Shown here: piece by piece, positions 34,608 to 43,581 of the stretch
Layout of the letters: each line of letters begins with the position of its first letter
Numbering within the stretch: the stretch's first letter is position 1
NCBI GenBank assembly: GCA_049115695.1
Contig: JAGDZR010000022.1
Coordinates: forward strand, 1 to 64,000
Length of the DNA: 64,000 bases
Direction of reading: 5' to 3'
Source: JAGDZR01 sp049115695
Lineage (GTDB): Bacteria > Bacteroidota > Bacteroidia > Cytophagales > Cyclobacteriaceae
Notes under the pieces: generated by a model
Databases searched by the model: none
The model's input: only the letters and a program-made list of their open reading frames with translations
Told to the model about the DNA's origin: nothing
Made by a program: the position numbers and the translations under genes

Positions 34608-35561
34608 CTATTTATTACTATCATCGGCATAACTATCATATGCCTTTATGATCGATTTAACCAAAGAATGCCTCACCACATCTCTTCCTTCCAATTCTAC
34701 AAAGCCAATTCCTTTCACATTCTTCAAAACTTTCAATGACTCTATTAATCCAGACTTTTGATTCTTCGGAAGATCAACCTGAGATTTATCTCCAGTTACG
34801 ATGACCTTGGAGTCAGGTCCCATACGGGTCAAAAACATCTTTAATTGCATTGGTGTAGTATTCTGCGCTTCATCTAACAAGATGTAAGCGTTATTGAGTG
34901 TTCTCCCCCTCATGTATGCCAATGGTGCAATTTCAATAATATTGTTTTCTTTATAATACCTCAACTTCTCAGAAGGAATCATATCTCCAAGTGCATCATA
35001 AATCGGTCTTAAATAAGGGTCAATTTTCTCCTTGAGGTCACCAGGTAAAAATCCCAGATTTTCCCCTGCCTCAACAGCTGGCCGTGTAATGATAATTTTC
35101 TTTACATCCCGATTCTTCAAAGCCTTAACAGCAAGCGCAACTGAAACATATGTTTTCCCGGTACCAGCAGGTCCTACGGCGAATACCAAATCATTAGTCT
35201 CAACTGCTTTGACGAGTTTGCGTTGATTGGGTGTTTTAGGGCCAATTTTAAACCCTTTGGTACCAAAGACCATTACATCCTCAGCTTGGGTATCTGCACT
35301 GATCAAATCTTTATCGTGCAAATAGGTGATCACATTCTCATGTGTCACTTTTCCGTACTTTTCAAAGTGTCCTAACAGAGAGTTTAGCACCTGATTAATG
35401 CGCAGAATTTGAGGGGCAGTTCCCTGAATACGTATCTCACTTCCTCTTGAAATAATCTTACTATCAGGAAAAGCTGAAGCTATTTCTTTAATATTCTTGT
35501 TTTCTATCCCCAGGAAGTCAACGAGTGGAATATTTTCAAGCGTAAAAACTTTTTCTAGCAA
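34608..35561 (-). CDS. PhoH-like P-loop ATPase
   Basis: The 317-residue protein has the PhoH core with Walker A GPAGTGKT near residue 135, Walker B YILLDEAQNTTP and the ITRPAVEAGENLGFLPGD segment. PhoH-like proteins (YbeZ group) are linked to RNA metabolism and ribosome maturation, often beside ybeY. Here a GNAT gene follows and no ybeY is seen nearby. Likely cytoplasmic. Confidence 0.92.
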   Translation of the reverse strand: MLEKVFTLENIPLVDFLGIENKNIKEIASAFPDSKIISRGSEIRIQGTAPQILRINQVLNSLLGHFEKYGKVTHENVITYLHDKDLISADTQAEDVMVFGTKGFKIGPKTPNQRKLVKAVETNDLVFAVGPAGTGKTYVSVALAVKALKNRDVKKIIITRPAVEAGENLGFLPGDLKEKIDPYLRPIYDALGDMIPSEKLRYYKENNIIEIAPLAYMRGRTLNNAYILLDEAQNTTPMQLKMFLTRMGPDSKVIVTGDKSQVDLPKNQKSGLIESLKVLKNVKGIGFVELEGRDVVRHSLVKSIIKAYDSYADDSNK

Positions 35562-35649
35562 ATGGTTAGAGTTTTAAAATTTCTGTTTTTGTTGATCTAA
35601 TTTTACGTCAGTCTTAGTTTACAAATTAAATAAATTTCTACTCGCTCAC

Positions 35650-36426
35650 ATGGCTGTGGTCACATTTATGTCGGATTATGGATTAAAGGATCATTATGTG
35701 GCAGCTGTGAAAGGTGTTTTAATGTCTCATGGACCGGAAATACCCATTATTGACATCAGTCATCAAATAACACCCTTTGATTTGAGTCATGCAGCACATG
35801 TGTTGTCCAATGCCTACAAGCATTTTCCAAGCGGCACGGTACACCTGGTCTCTATCGATACGGCGGACCGAATGAGAAACAGATTAATCGCCACGCAAAT
35901 TGATGGTCAATACTTCCTGGGACTGGACTCTGGTTTATTTTCCTTGATATCGCCAAATGAACCAAAGGAAGTTGTTGAAATTCCAAGTACAGCCAGCACA
36001 TTTTTGGCGCGGGATGTTTTAGCAGAAGTGGCTGTCAAAATTGCCAAGGGTACTCCTTTGCAAGAAATTGGAACTACTATAGATGATGATCGGAAATTAC
36101 TAACCAGGCAGCCAAAGGTCACAAAAAGAGAAATTGTTGGCAATGTCATTCGTGTAGATAGCTATGGCAACCTGATTTCTAATATCGATAAAGGAGACTT
36201 TGAAAGGATGATGGAGCTCAACCATCAACCTGAGTTTCTGATCCAGTTTGGCCGTGAAAAATATTATCAATTCCACCAAGGATTTGAAGAAGCCGATCCC
36301 GGCGACTGTTATGTTCTTTTCAATTCAGATAATAAACTTCAGATTGGCATCAACAAAGGAAATGCCGCGGAGCTACTTGGGTTATGGACTGACTCAACGA
36401 TTTACATTGAATTTAATCCGGAATAA
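35650..36426 (+). CDS. SAM hydroxide adenosyltransferase-like protein (DUF62)
   Basis: The family converts S-adenosylmethionine with hydroxide to adenosine and methionine and is related to SAM chlorinase and fluorinase. SDYGLKDHYVAAVKG at the start, DISHQI, and the C-terminal DSYGNLISNI fit. The usual DPGVG..R segment reads DTADRMRNR, and the usual F-H-G-R-D motif reads FLARD, so a catalytic His is replaced by Leu. The protein may have a different activity. It is 258 residues and is followed at one base by a monooxygenase-like gene. Confidence 0.85.
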   Translation: MAVVTFMSDYGLKDHYVAAVKGVLMSHGPEIPIIDISHQITPFDLSHAAHVLSNAYKHFPSGTVHLVSIDTADRMRNRLIATQIDGQYFLGLDSGLFSLISPNEPKEVVEIPSTASTFLARDVLAEVAVKIAKGTPLQEIGTTIDDDRKLLTRQPKVTKREIVGNVIRVDSYGNLISNIDKGDFERMMELNHQPEFLIQFGREKYYQFHQGFEEADPGDCYVLFNSDNKLQIGINKGNAAELLGLWTDSTIYIEFNPE

Positions 36427-36427
36427 C

Positions 36428-36715
36428 ATGCTATTACGAATTGTGAGAATGGAATTTCATGACGAGCATTGCGCACAATTTGAATCAATATTCCTCGAAG
36501 CAAAAGATAAAATAGAAGCTCAACCCGGGTGCAAAGGCGTCAGGTTAATGACTGATGCGCAAGATAAAAACATCTACTACACCCACAGTTATTGGGAAAA
36601 CGAAGCAGACTTAAATAACTATCGAAAGTCAGATTTCTTTGGAGTTACCTGGAAAAAGACTAAAGTGTTGTTTCGAGCCAAGCCCATGGCTTTCTCGTTG
36701 TTGGAACATCAATGA
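36428..36715 (+). CDS. ABM-domain protein (antibiotic biosynthesis monooxygenase-like)
   Basis: The 95-residue protein fits the dimeric alpha-beta barrel of the ABM family (LLRIVRMEFHDEHCAQFESIF, GCKGVRLMTDAQD, YYTHSYWENEADLNNYRKS). Relatives include quinol monooxygenase YgiN and heme-degrading IsdG. ATG at 36428 is used because it starts 1 base after the DUF62 stop; the frame stays open further upstream but only inside that gene. Its stop overlaps the convergent lipoprotein by 7 bases. Confidence 0.8.
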   Translation: MLLRIVRMEFHDEHCAQFESIFLEAKDKIEAQPGCKGVRLMTDAQDKNIYYTHSYWENEADLNNYRKSDFFGVTWKKTKVLFRAKPMAFSLLEHQ

Positions 36716-37188
36716 CCCGTACACATTGTCATGCCATCAGAGAGAAGATTTTCATTGGCGCCAATGTTACCATACGACAATACAACATGACCAAACAGTC
36801 CTTCTGAAAGGTGAATTTTCACACTTCCGTTCATTTCACTCAGCATATCGAAGGTAAACACCTCTTCTCCAATAACCTCCTGATCCAAAATCGTCACACT
36901 GCGACCTGATGCTCCTTCCACGTCCTCGAGCCGAATGGCTAACTCTCCAACCTCAGTAATACTTCCAAAATGTAAATGTGCCGGAAACGCATATCGCTCG
37001 TCAGTATTCTCTAACTCAATCAACACTTGAATTTTGCCCGGTTCCATTTCTGTGAAAGTAACCAAACCTCTGACTGGTGCCTGTCCTGCCCTATGGAGCA
37101 AGTATTCAGAAGACCTTCGTTCATCATCAGGGTTCAAACCTCCACAACCTAATAGGCCTACTACCAACATACATAGAAAATATCTCAT
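36709..37188 (-). CDS. Lipoprotein, possibly SodC- or CHRD-like beta-sandwich
   Basis: ATG at 37188 gives a lipoprotein signal (LLGC, Cys 15); a longer frame begins 7 residues earlier. The mature part includes VRGLVTFTEMEPGKIQVLIELE, PAHLHFGS, and VKIHLSEGLFGHVVLSYGNIGAN. These features recall Cu/Zn superoxide dismutase or CHRD folds, but the full set of copper ligands is not obvious, so enzymatic activity is doubtful. Its 3' end overlaps the ABM gene. Confidence 0.65.
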   Translation of the reverse strand: MRYFLCMLVVGLLGCGGLNPDDERRSSEYLLHRAGQAPVRGLVTFTEMEPGKIQVLIELENTDERYAFPAHLHFGSITEVGELAIRLEDVEGASGRSVTILDQEVIGEEVFTFDMLSEMNGSVKIHLSEGLFGHVVLSYGNIGANENLLSDGMTMCTGH

Positions 37189-37252
37189 CTGTTTAGAATA
37201 ACAACCCAATTTAGTAACACCTTAATACCAAAGAAAATTTCACACCATTGAA

Positions 37253-38308
37253 TCAATGTTCAAAAAAACTATCAATGCTTCCTTTTTCAGATAAAATTGA
37301 AGCCAAATTTCGTGTCTGACTAAAATGTGCAAATACAATCACCATCACCGAAGTAATCGGAACAGAAAGAATCATTCCTAACACTCCCCAAATGGACCCC
37401 CAAAATGAAAGTGAAATCACCACAATCAAAGGACTAATATTGAGTGTCTTGCCCATGATTCTTGGCTCGATGTAATTACCCACTAATATCTGCACGAATT
37501 CTACGGACACAAACACCCATACAAATGGCAAAAAGGCTGAAAACTGGAATATAGCAAAAAATGCTGGTAAAAGTGTCGCCACGAAGGACCCAACATAAGG
37601 TATGTAATTGAACAAAAAAATCAGAAATGCCCATAATATGGCAAAGTCGACATTTAGTACTAACAGCACTATGTAGCTCAATATACCGGTTAACATGGAT
37701 ACCATGGTTTTGACGGTAAAGTATTTATTTACCGCTGAACTTATTCGCTCGATAATGTCCTTCACCCTATCAGCGTTGGCATTCCTTGCAACAAGTTTTT
37801 CCAACTTCACTGGCATAAATGCCTCCTCAATTAATAGAAAAATCACATAAACCAACACGAGGGCTGTGTTTCCAACTATTGAACTGATTGAATTGAGTAA
37901 TTCTGACGCAACCAGACGCAGGTCAACTTTAACTAATTGTTCTCTTAAAAAAGCATCTAGATCAACAATACCTGTAAACTCAGTAAATCCAAGAATCAGA
38001 CGGTTATAATTTTTCTCATATTGAGATGCTGACCTAAGGATTAATTCTACATTAAGTGAAATGATTTCAAAGACTCCCCATAGCACACTAAAACCAAGTA
38101 CGATTGCCAGTACTTTTTGAACCATGATGGGGATATGCCATTTGCCTATCTTGATTCTACCAATCGCCAGACGAATTGCTCGAATCAAATACCAAACAAT
38201 GAGTGCGAGTGCCAGAGGCTGTAGAATTCCACGAAAGTAAATCAGCCCGGCAATGGCGGTTGTCAGTACAATTGAAATTGTGGCGTATTGTGAAAGCTTG
38301 AGGTTCAT
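37253..38308 (-). CDS. AI-2E family transporter (PerM-like)
   Basis: The 351-residue membrane protein has about seven to eight helices and the family landmark FNYIPYVGSFVATLLPAFFA near residue 230, followed by EPRIMGKTLNISPLIVVISLSFWGSIWG. Members have been linked to AI-2 export or Na+/H+ antiport; function here cannot be decided. It is a single gene, divergent from nifJ across about 450 bases that contain several hairpins. Confidence 0.88.
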   Translation of the reverse strand: MNLKLSQYATISIVLTTAIAGLIYFRGILQPLALALIVWYLIRAIRLAIGRIKIGKWHIPIMVQKVLAIVLGFSVLWGVFEIISLNVELILRSASQYEKNYNRLILGFTEFTGIVDLDAFLREQLVKVDLRLVASELLNSISSIVGNTALVLVYVIFLLIEEAFMPVKLEKLVARNANADRVKDIIERISSAVNKYFTVKTMVSMLTGILSYIVLLVLNVDFAILWAFLIFLFNYIPYVGSFVATLLPAFFAIFQFSAFLPFVWVFVSVEFVQILVGNYIEPRIMGKTLNISPLIVVISLSFWGSIWGVLGMILSVPITSVMVIVFAHFSQTRNLASILSEKGSIDSFFEH

Positions 38309-38754
38309 GTGATGAGTATAACACTAAAGCTAGCACAACGATGCAGTCTATACAAAGGATACAACGAGTTGAAAGAAATTTTTGAAAATAAAAATGGGGT
38401 AAGAAATTACCCCATCAAAACCAGCTGTGAAATAGATACTCACTATTACATACAAATACATGTTCATATGTCAATAAACCAAGTAATCAGACTTGGTTTT
38501 TCCTGCTTCAAACTCCCCCCTGCAGACAGTCCACCATCTCACGTAGCTCTATCCTTGCTTACCAATCTCCTTGGTAAATACTTAGTCGTAATCACCGCAT
38601 CAGGATAGATTTAATCTCCATTTATAATTCTTTGGTATTGATGCATGACCTAAATCAGTACTACCAATGATGAAGACCATTCACCATGAATCCTAATCTA
38701 TTGACCTTGAAACTCGAAATTAAATGGGATTTAAACGCCTTAAAAGGAGATTTT
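38309..38754. other. Intergenic region with three hairpins, possible small RNA
   Basis: No convincing protein gene is seen. A + strand frame at 38309-38608 has no recognisable domain and begins at the divergent start. Hairpins lie at 38394-38415, at 38476-38501 (AAACCAAGT/ACTTGGTTT followed by TT on the + strand) and at 38559-38577 (TTACCAA/TTGGTAA). The region must also contain the nifJ promoter and the AI-2E gene promoter. Confidence 0.5.
38385..38416 (-). terminator. Orphan terminator hairpin between AI-2E gene and nifJ
   Basis: ATGGGGTAA and TTACCCCAT (38394-38415) form a perfect 9-bp stem. Read on the minus strand it is followed by TTTTATTTT, as in an intrinsic terminator. No minus-strand gene ends here, so it would terminate an unrecognised short transcript or act as an attenuator upstream of the AI-2E gene. 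Confidence 0.55.
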
Positions 38755-41700
38755 ATGAAAAAGCCAAACTATTTGACCATCGATGGTAACACGGCTGCCT
38801 CCAACATAGCATATGCTTTTAGTGAAGTAGCAGCCATTTATCCAATCACCCCTAGCTCGGATATGGGCGAAAAGGCTGATGCCTGGGCTGCAGGGGGAAA
38901 AAAGAATCTCTTTGGTGAGACGGTGGATGTCATTCAGATGCAATCTGAGGCTGGAGCCGCTGGCGCTATTCATGGAGCTTTAAGTGGCGGAGCAATGGCA
39001 ACAACCTTTACAGCCTCACAAGGTCTACTGTTAATGATACCCAACATGTTCAAGATTGCAGGAGAAATGCTCCCTACAGTTTTCCATGTTTCAGCACGTT
39101 CAATCGCTGCACAGGCCTTGTCAATATTTGGAGATCACTCAGATGTCATGTCCATAAGAGGTACGGGTTTTGCCATGTTGAGCTCCGGGAATGTGCAGGA
39201 AGCGCAGGATATGGCCGCCATCGCGCACTTAGCTACTTTGAAATCAAAAATCCCATTTGTTCACTTTTTTGATGGTTTCCGTACAAGCCATTCTATTCAA
39301 AAAATTGAATCCGTCGACTATGATACTTTGAAAGAGATGGTCGACATGAAGTACATTGAATCATTTAGAGAAGGTGCACTTAAACCTGACAATCCTTATT
39401 GTAAGGTAGGTGCGCAAAACCCTGACGTTTACTTCCAGGGGCGGGAAACCGTCAATAACTACTATGACGAATGTCCGGGAATTGTCCAGGAGTACATGGA
39501 CTTATATGCCAAAAAGACCGGAAGAGCATACAGCTTAGTTGAATACGTTGGAGACCCAAATGCTGAAAAAGTATTGGTGGCAATGGGTTCCAGTATACAT
39601 ACTATTGAAGAGACCATTAATTACCTAACGGCCAAAGGTGAAAAAGTTGGTGCAATAAAAATCAGATTATATCGACCATTCCCAGTCCAACAGTTTTTGA
39701 ATGTTTTACCCAAGTCTGTTAAGGAAATTGCAGTTTTAGATAGAACCAAGGAGCCAGGTGCCATAGGCGAGCCTTTGTACCTTGATATTGTTGCCGCTCT
39801 CAATGGTCGTCCCGACATCCACATTATAGGAGGGCGATATGGCCTATCCTCAAAAGAATTCACCTCAAGCATGGTGAATGCTGTATTTGATCATCTTAAG
39901 AACAAGGGATGGCATGGTTTCACCGTAGGTATCAATGATGATGTTTCTCATAAATCCATCACCGTAAACGAAGAAATAGATACTGAGCAAGAAGGTATCG
40001 TAAGGTGTAAATTCTGGGGATATGGCTCAGACGGAACTGTCAGTGCTAACAAAAATGCCATCAAGATCATAGGCGAAAGTACAGATCAATTCGTACAAGG
40101 ATACTTCCAATATGACTCTAATAAATCTGGTGGATTTACTGTTTCTCACCTTCGATTTGGTAAGCAGCCAATTCAATCAGAATACCTATTAAACAAATCT
40201 GATTTCGTTGCGTTGCATCGACCTCAATACATTGGTAGATATGACATTCTTGGAGGCATAACTGAAGGTGGTACTTTTCTCATGAACAGTAGCCAAAAAC
40301 CTGAAAAGATCTTCTCTCTTTTCACAAAGGAAATGCAACGAACAATTCGTGATAAAAAAATAAAGTGCTATGCAATTGACGCCTCAAAAATCGCGAAAAG
40401 TGTAGGATTAGGGGGACGCATCAACACCGTAATGCAAACAGCCTTCTTCAAACTTTCTGGTGTATTACCTGAGGATGAGGCCATTGCGTTAATCAAAAAG
40501 TACATTGAAAAGCAATTCTTGCGAAAAGGAAGAGAGATTGTCGAAATGAACTGGAACGCCATTGACGCATCTTCTGAAGCCGTGATTGAAGTGCCGATAC
40601 CGGCAGAAGATCCTGAAGAAAAATTTGCCGATGTACTCAATGTTGTTCCTCCTGATAGTGGACGATTCGCAGAAAGAATCATGGATCCGGTACTACGTCT
40701 GCAAGGAGATGTAGTTCCTGTATCAGAAATGCCACTAAATGGTGCAATCCCAACAGGAACTAAGCGACTAGAAAAAAGAGGCAAACCAGGCAATCCCGCG
40801 AAATGGATTGAAAAAATGCCATTCATTTCAGGATGCAATATTGCGGAACCATATTTCGAATATCCCGGTAGTTGCTCAGGATGTGGTGAAACACCATATA
40901 TCCACCTGGCAACACAACTTTACGGTGATAGAATGATGATTGCCAACGCAACGGGATGCTCCTCCATTTATGGAGGCACCTTCCCTTCTACTCCATATAC
41001 CAAAGATTCAAATGGTCGTGGACCAGCATGGGCAAACTCCCTATTTGAAGATAACGCAGAATATGGTTTTGGTATGAGACTGGCGGTAGATGCAAATCGA
41101 AAGCAACTTAAAACCAACGCTGAAGAATATGTAACTGCTCATAAGTCTACCAAATTAGGAAAAGCTTTGGTAAAATCACTTGAGCTATTTGACAACATCG
41201 ATCAGGCAGCAAAAGATCATGTTGAAACATTAAAACCCCTATTGGACGCTGAGTCAACAAAAGCAAAAGGAAGAGACAAAGCAATCATTGATAAGATGAT
41301 AGAACTCCAAGACTATTTCGTCGATAAGAGTGTATGGATTCTTGGGGGTGATGGATGGGCATATGACATTGGCTTCAGTGGGGTTGATCATGTAATGGCT
41401 TCTGATAAGGACATTAACATACTAGTTGTAGATACCGAAGTTTACTCCAATACCGGAGGTCAATCATCCAAAGCAACACCTAGAGGTGCGATCGCCAAAT
41501 TTGCATCAGATGGAAAAAAACTAGGTAAGAAGAACCTGGGCCTCATGATGACAACATATGGAACTGCTTACGTGGCGAGTGTCAATATGGGAATGGATCG
41601 TGAGCAGTGTGCCAAAGCTTTCGTAGAGGCAGCACAACACAAAGGACCTTCCATCATTATCGCCTACTCTCCTTGCGAAGCTCATGGTTATGATATGAGA

Positions 41701-42012
41701 TTGGCTAAGAAGCAGTCTGAGAAAGCAACCAAAAGTGGATACTGGCCTCTATACAGATTCAATCCTGAATTGCGAGAAGAAGGTCAGGATCCTTTCACAT
41801 GGGAGACAAGTCCTAAAGAACTTGAATTCAAAACGTATGCTGAAGAAGAAATTCGTTACCGAATGTTGATGAGAGCTAATCCCAAAGAGGCAGATAGACT
41901 TCTTAAACTGGCTGAAAAAGACAATCAACAGCGATTTACCGATCTCCAACATCTCGGATCGGAAACAAACAAGACGAATGAAGAAGAACAATTAAACGAA
42001 GTAGAACAATGA
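38755..42012 (+). CDS. nifJ: Pyruvate:ferredoxin/flavodoxin oxidoreductase lacking the internal ferredoxin domain
   Basis: The enzyme oxidises pyruvate with CoA to acetyl-CoA and CO2 using TPP and Fe-S clusters. Domains appear in standard order: N-terminal pyruvate-binding domain (AFSEVAAIYPITPSSDM), domain II/III, the gamma-type domain (GYGSDGTVSANKN) and the C-terminal TPP domain (NATGCSSIYGG). The proximal cluster ligands are C707, C710, C735 and C974. Between PTGTKRLEKR and YPGSCSGCGE the two [4Fe-4S] ferredoxin domain of about 100 residues is absent, giving 1085 residues instead of about 1175-1190. ATG at 38755 is preceded by AAAGGAG. It leads an operon with a flavodoxin and Rnf. Confidence 0.92.
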   Translation: MKKPNYLTIDGNTAASNIAYAFSEVAAIYPITPSSDMGEKADAWAAGGKKNLFGETVDVIQMQSEAGAAGAIHGALSGGAMATTFTASQGLLLMIPNMFKIAGEMLPTVFHVSARSIAAQALSIFGDHSDVMSIRGTGFAMLSSGNVQEAQDMAAIAHLATLKSKIPFVHFFDGFRTSHSIQKIESVDYDTLKEMVDMKYIESFREGALKPDNPYCKVGAQNPDVYFQGRETVNNYYDECPGIVQEYMDLYAKKTGRAYSLVEYVGDPNAEKVLVAMGSSIHTIEETINYLTAKGEKVGAIKIRLYRPFPVQQFLNVLPKSVKEIAVLDRTKEPGAIGEPLYLDIVAALNGRPDIHIIGGRYGLSSKEFTSSMVNAVFDHLKNKGWHGFTVGINDDVSHKSITVNEEIDTEQEGIVRCKFWGYGSDGTVSANKNAIKIIGESTDQFVQGYFQYDSNKSGGFTVSHLRFGKQPIQSEYLLNKSDFVALHRPQYIGRYDILGGITEGGTFLMNSSQKPEKIFSLFTKEMQRTIRDKKIKCYAIDASKIAKSVGLGGRINTVMQTAFFKLSGVLPEDEAIALIKKYIEKQFLRKGREIVEMNWNAIDASSEAVIEVPIPAEDPEEKFADVLNVVPPDSGRFAERIMDPVLRLQGDVVPVSEMPLNGAIPTGTKRLEKRGKPGNPAKWIEKMPFISGCNIAEPYFEYPGSCSGCGETPYIHLATQLYGDRMMIANATGCSSIYGGTFPSTPYTKDSNGRGPAWANSLFEDNAEYGFGMRLAVDANRKQLKTNAEEYVTAHKSTKLGKALVKSLELFDNIDQAAKDHVETLKPLLDAESTKAKGRDKAIIDKMIELQDYFVDKSVWILGGDGWAYDIGFSGVDHVMASDKDINILVVDTEVYSNTGGQSSKATPRGAIAKFASDGKKLGKKNLGLMMTTYGTAYVASVNMGMDREQCAKAFVEAAQHKGPSIIIAYSPCEAHGYDMRLAKKQSEKATKSGYWPLYRFNPELREEGQDPFTWETSPKELEFKTYAEEEIRYRMLMRANPKEADRLLKLAEKDNQQRFTDLQHLGSETNKTNEEEQLNEVEQ

Positions 42013-43037
42013 TCGATTTGTCAACACTTTATCTCGGGTTACCATTAAAGAATCCATTCATTATTGGCGCCAGTAACCTGGTAACAGACCCAAGTAATCT
42101 TTACAAACTGGAAGAAGCTGGCGCATCAGCAATTGTCTATAAGTCATTGTTTGAAGAGCAGATTCAGCTTGAATCTTATCAAATGGAAGATGAGATGAAT
42201 TTATACAGCGACTGGGATGCTGAGCATGCCTCAATTTTCCCTAAGCTGGGTCATGCAGGTCCGGACGAGCATTTGTTCAAACTGCAACAAGTGAAAGAAT
42301 CGCTTACCATACCTGTCATTGGTAGTCTCAATTGCTTGTTTGAAGAAACATGGGAGGAGTATGCCATTAAAATGGCTGAGACTGGAATTGATGCACTGGA
42401 ATTAAACTTCTATGCCAATGCTGTTGATCCCAAAACTCAAGGTACCACCATCGTTGGTGATCAAATCAATTTGATTAAAAGAGTGAAAGAGGCGGTGAAA
42501 ATACCAGTTTCAATCAAAATCAGTCCATATTATACCAATCCGCAAGGGGTGGTAATGCGCATGGATGAAGCTGGAGCAGATGGATTTGTGCTTTTCAATA
42601 GATTGTTCCAACCTGATATTGATATCGATCAGGAGGCTCATCACTTCCCATACATTTTTAGTCAGTCAACAGATAATCGTTTGGCATTGCGCTATGCAGG
42701 ATTACTTCATAAACAAATCAATGGTAGCATTATAAGTAATACCGGAATCCTTACCGGAGGAGATGCCGTGAAAATGATCCTGGCTGGGGCGGATGCTGTC
42801 CAGATCGTAAGTGCCATTTATAAGAAAGGCATTTCTCACGTCACTACTATGATAGAGGATATGACAGAGTGGATGGATGCAAAAGGCTACAAAAAGTTGG
42901 ATGATTTCAGAGGAAAACTATCCAAGGCAAATATGACAGACCCGTTCGCTTACAAGCGTGCTCAGTACGTAGATATATTGCTCAAATCAGAAATTCATAT
43001 GCAGTATCACCCGAAGGAAGGTGAAGATATTTTATAA
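42009..43037 (+). CDS. Dihydroorotate dehydrogenase-like flavoprotein
   Basis: The 342-residue TIM barrel belongs to the DHODH-like group: NPFIIGASNLVTDPSNLYKLEEAGASAIVYKSLFEEQI, IGSLN, KISPYYTN and the phosphate-binding SNTGILTGGDAVKMILAGADAVQI that holds FMN. Pyrimidine biosynthesis is unlikely, because this type is regularly next to nifJ and differs from PyrD at the active-site loop. It overlaps nifJ by 4 bases (ATGA). Its role may be in electron transfer or in a side reaction of the oxidoreductase; this is inference. Confidence 0.85.
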   Translation: MIDLSTLYLGLPLKNPFIIGASNLVTDPSNLYKLEEAGASAIVYKSLFEEQIQLESYQMEDEMNLYSDWDAEHASIFPKLGHAGPDEHLFKLQQVKESLTIPVIGSLNCLFEETWEEYAIKMAETGIDALELNFYANAVDPKTQGTTIVGDQINLIKRVKEAVKIPVSIKISPYYTNPQGVVMRMDEAGADGFVLFNRLFQPDIDIDQEAHHFPYIFSQSTDNRLALRYAGLLHKQINGSIISNTGILTGGDAVKMILAGADAVQIVSAIYKKGISHVTTMIEDMTEWMDAKGYKKLDDFRGKLSKANMTDPFAYKRAQYVDILLKSEIHMQYHPKEGEDIL

Positions 43038-43056
43038 ACCCAAACACTAACACACA

Positions 43057-43572
43057 ATGGCAAATATTGGAATTTTTTACGGATCAACAGAAGGCAACAC
43101 AGAACGAGTAGTCAATATGATCCAGGCTGAATTTGGAGGAGAAGATGTTGCAGCATTGCACAATGTCAACTCCGCATCATCTGATGATATGGAAGAATAT
43201 AGTAGCCTGGTTCTCGCATGCCCTACATGGGAAATCGGTGAACTCCAGGAAGACTGGGATTCTTTCATTGATCAAATTGAAGATATTGATTACAATGGCA
43301 AGAAGGTAACATATCTTGGTCTAGGTGATGCAGATGGATATCCTGACACATTTATAGATGCACCTGGCATCATACACGAAAGAATCGCTGATTCAGGCGC
43401 AACTTTCGTGGGAGCTTGGCCTACTGATGGATATGATTTTGAAGAATCCAAAGGTGTGATCGACGGTAAATTCCTTGGTCTTGTTATTGATGAAGACAAC
43501 CAAGCAGATCAAACTGAAGGTCGAGTAAAGGAGTGGGTTGATCAGTTGAAAGGAGAAGGTTTCGGGGCTTAA
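43057..43572 (+). CDS. fldA: Flavodoxin
   Basis: A long-chain flavodoxin of 171 residues: GSTEGNTE at residues 8-15 is the FMN phosphate loop, ACPTWEIGELQEDWDSF the first isoalloxazine loop and GLGDADGYPDTF the second. It is an electron carrier of low potential. Its place between the DHODH-like gene and rnf makes it the likely acceptor for the preceding oxidoreductase, and possibly the donor for RnfC/RnfB. Confidence 0.94.
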   Translation: MANIGIFYGSTEGNTERVVNMIQAEFGGEDVAALHNVNSASSDDMEEYSSLVLACPTWEIGELQEDWDSFIDQIEDIDYNGKKVTYLGLGDADGYPDTFIDAPGIIHERIADSGATFVGAWPTDGYDFEESKGVIDGKFLGLVIDEDNQADQTEGRVKEWVDQLKGEGFGA

Positions 43573-43581
43573 CCCGGTGTT

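Noticed and set aside
36248..36427. N-terminal extension of the ABM-domain gene by 60 codons
   Set aside because: The extension overlaps the end of the DUF62 gene in another frame and has no family similarity; ATG at 36428 fits the family start.
38309..38608. 99-residue + strand protein after the AI-2E gene
   Set aside because: No domain, unusual composition, and hairpins with terminator character within the frame; more likely non-coding.
38755..42012. Frameshift as explanation for the missing NifJ ferredoxin domain
   Set aside because: The frame is open from start to stop, and motifs on both sides are intact and in frame. A clean in-frame deletion remains; assembly error cannot be fully excluded.
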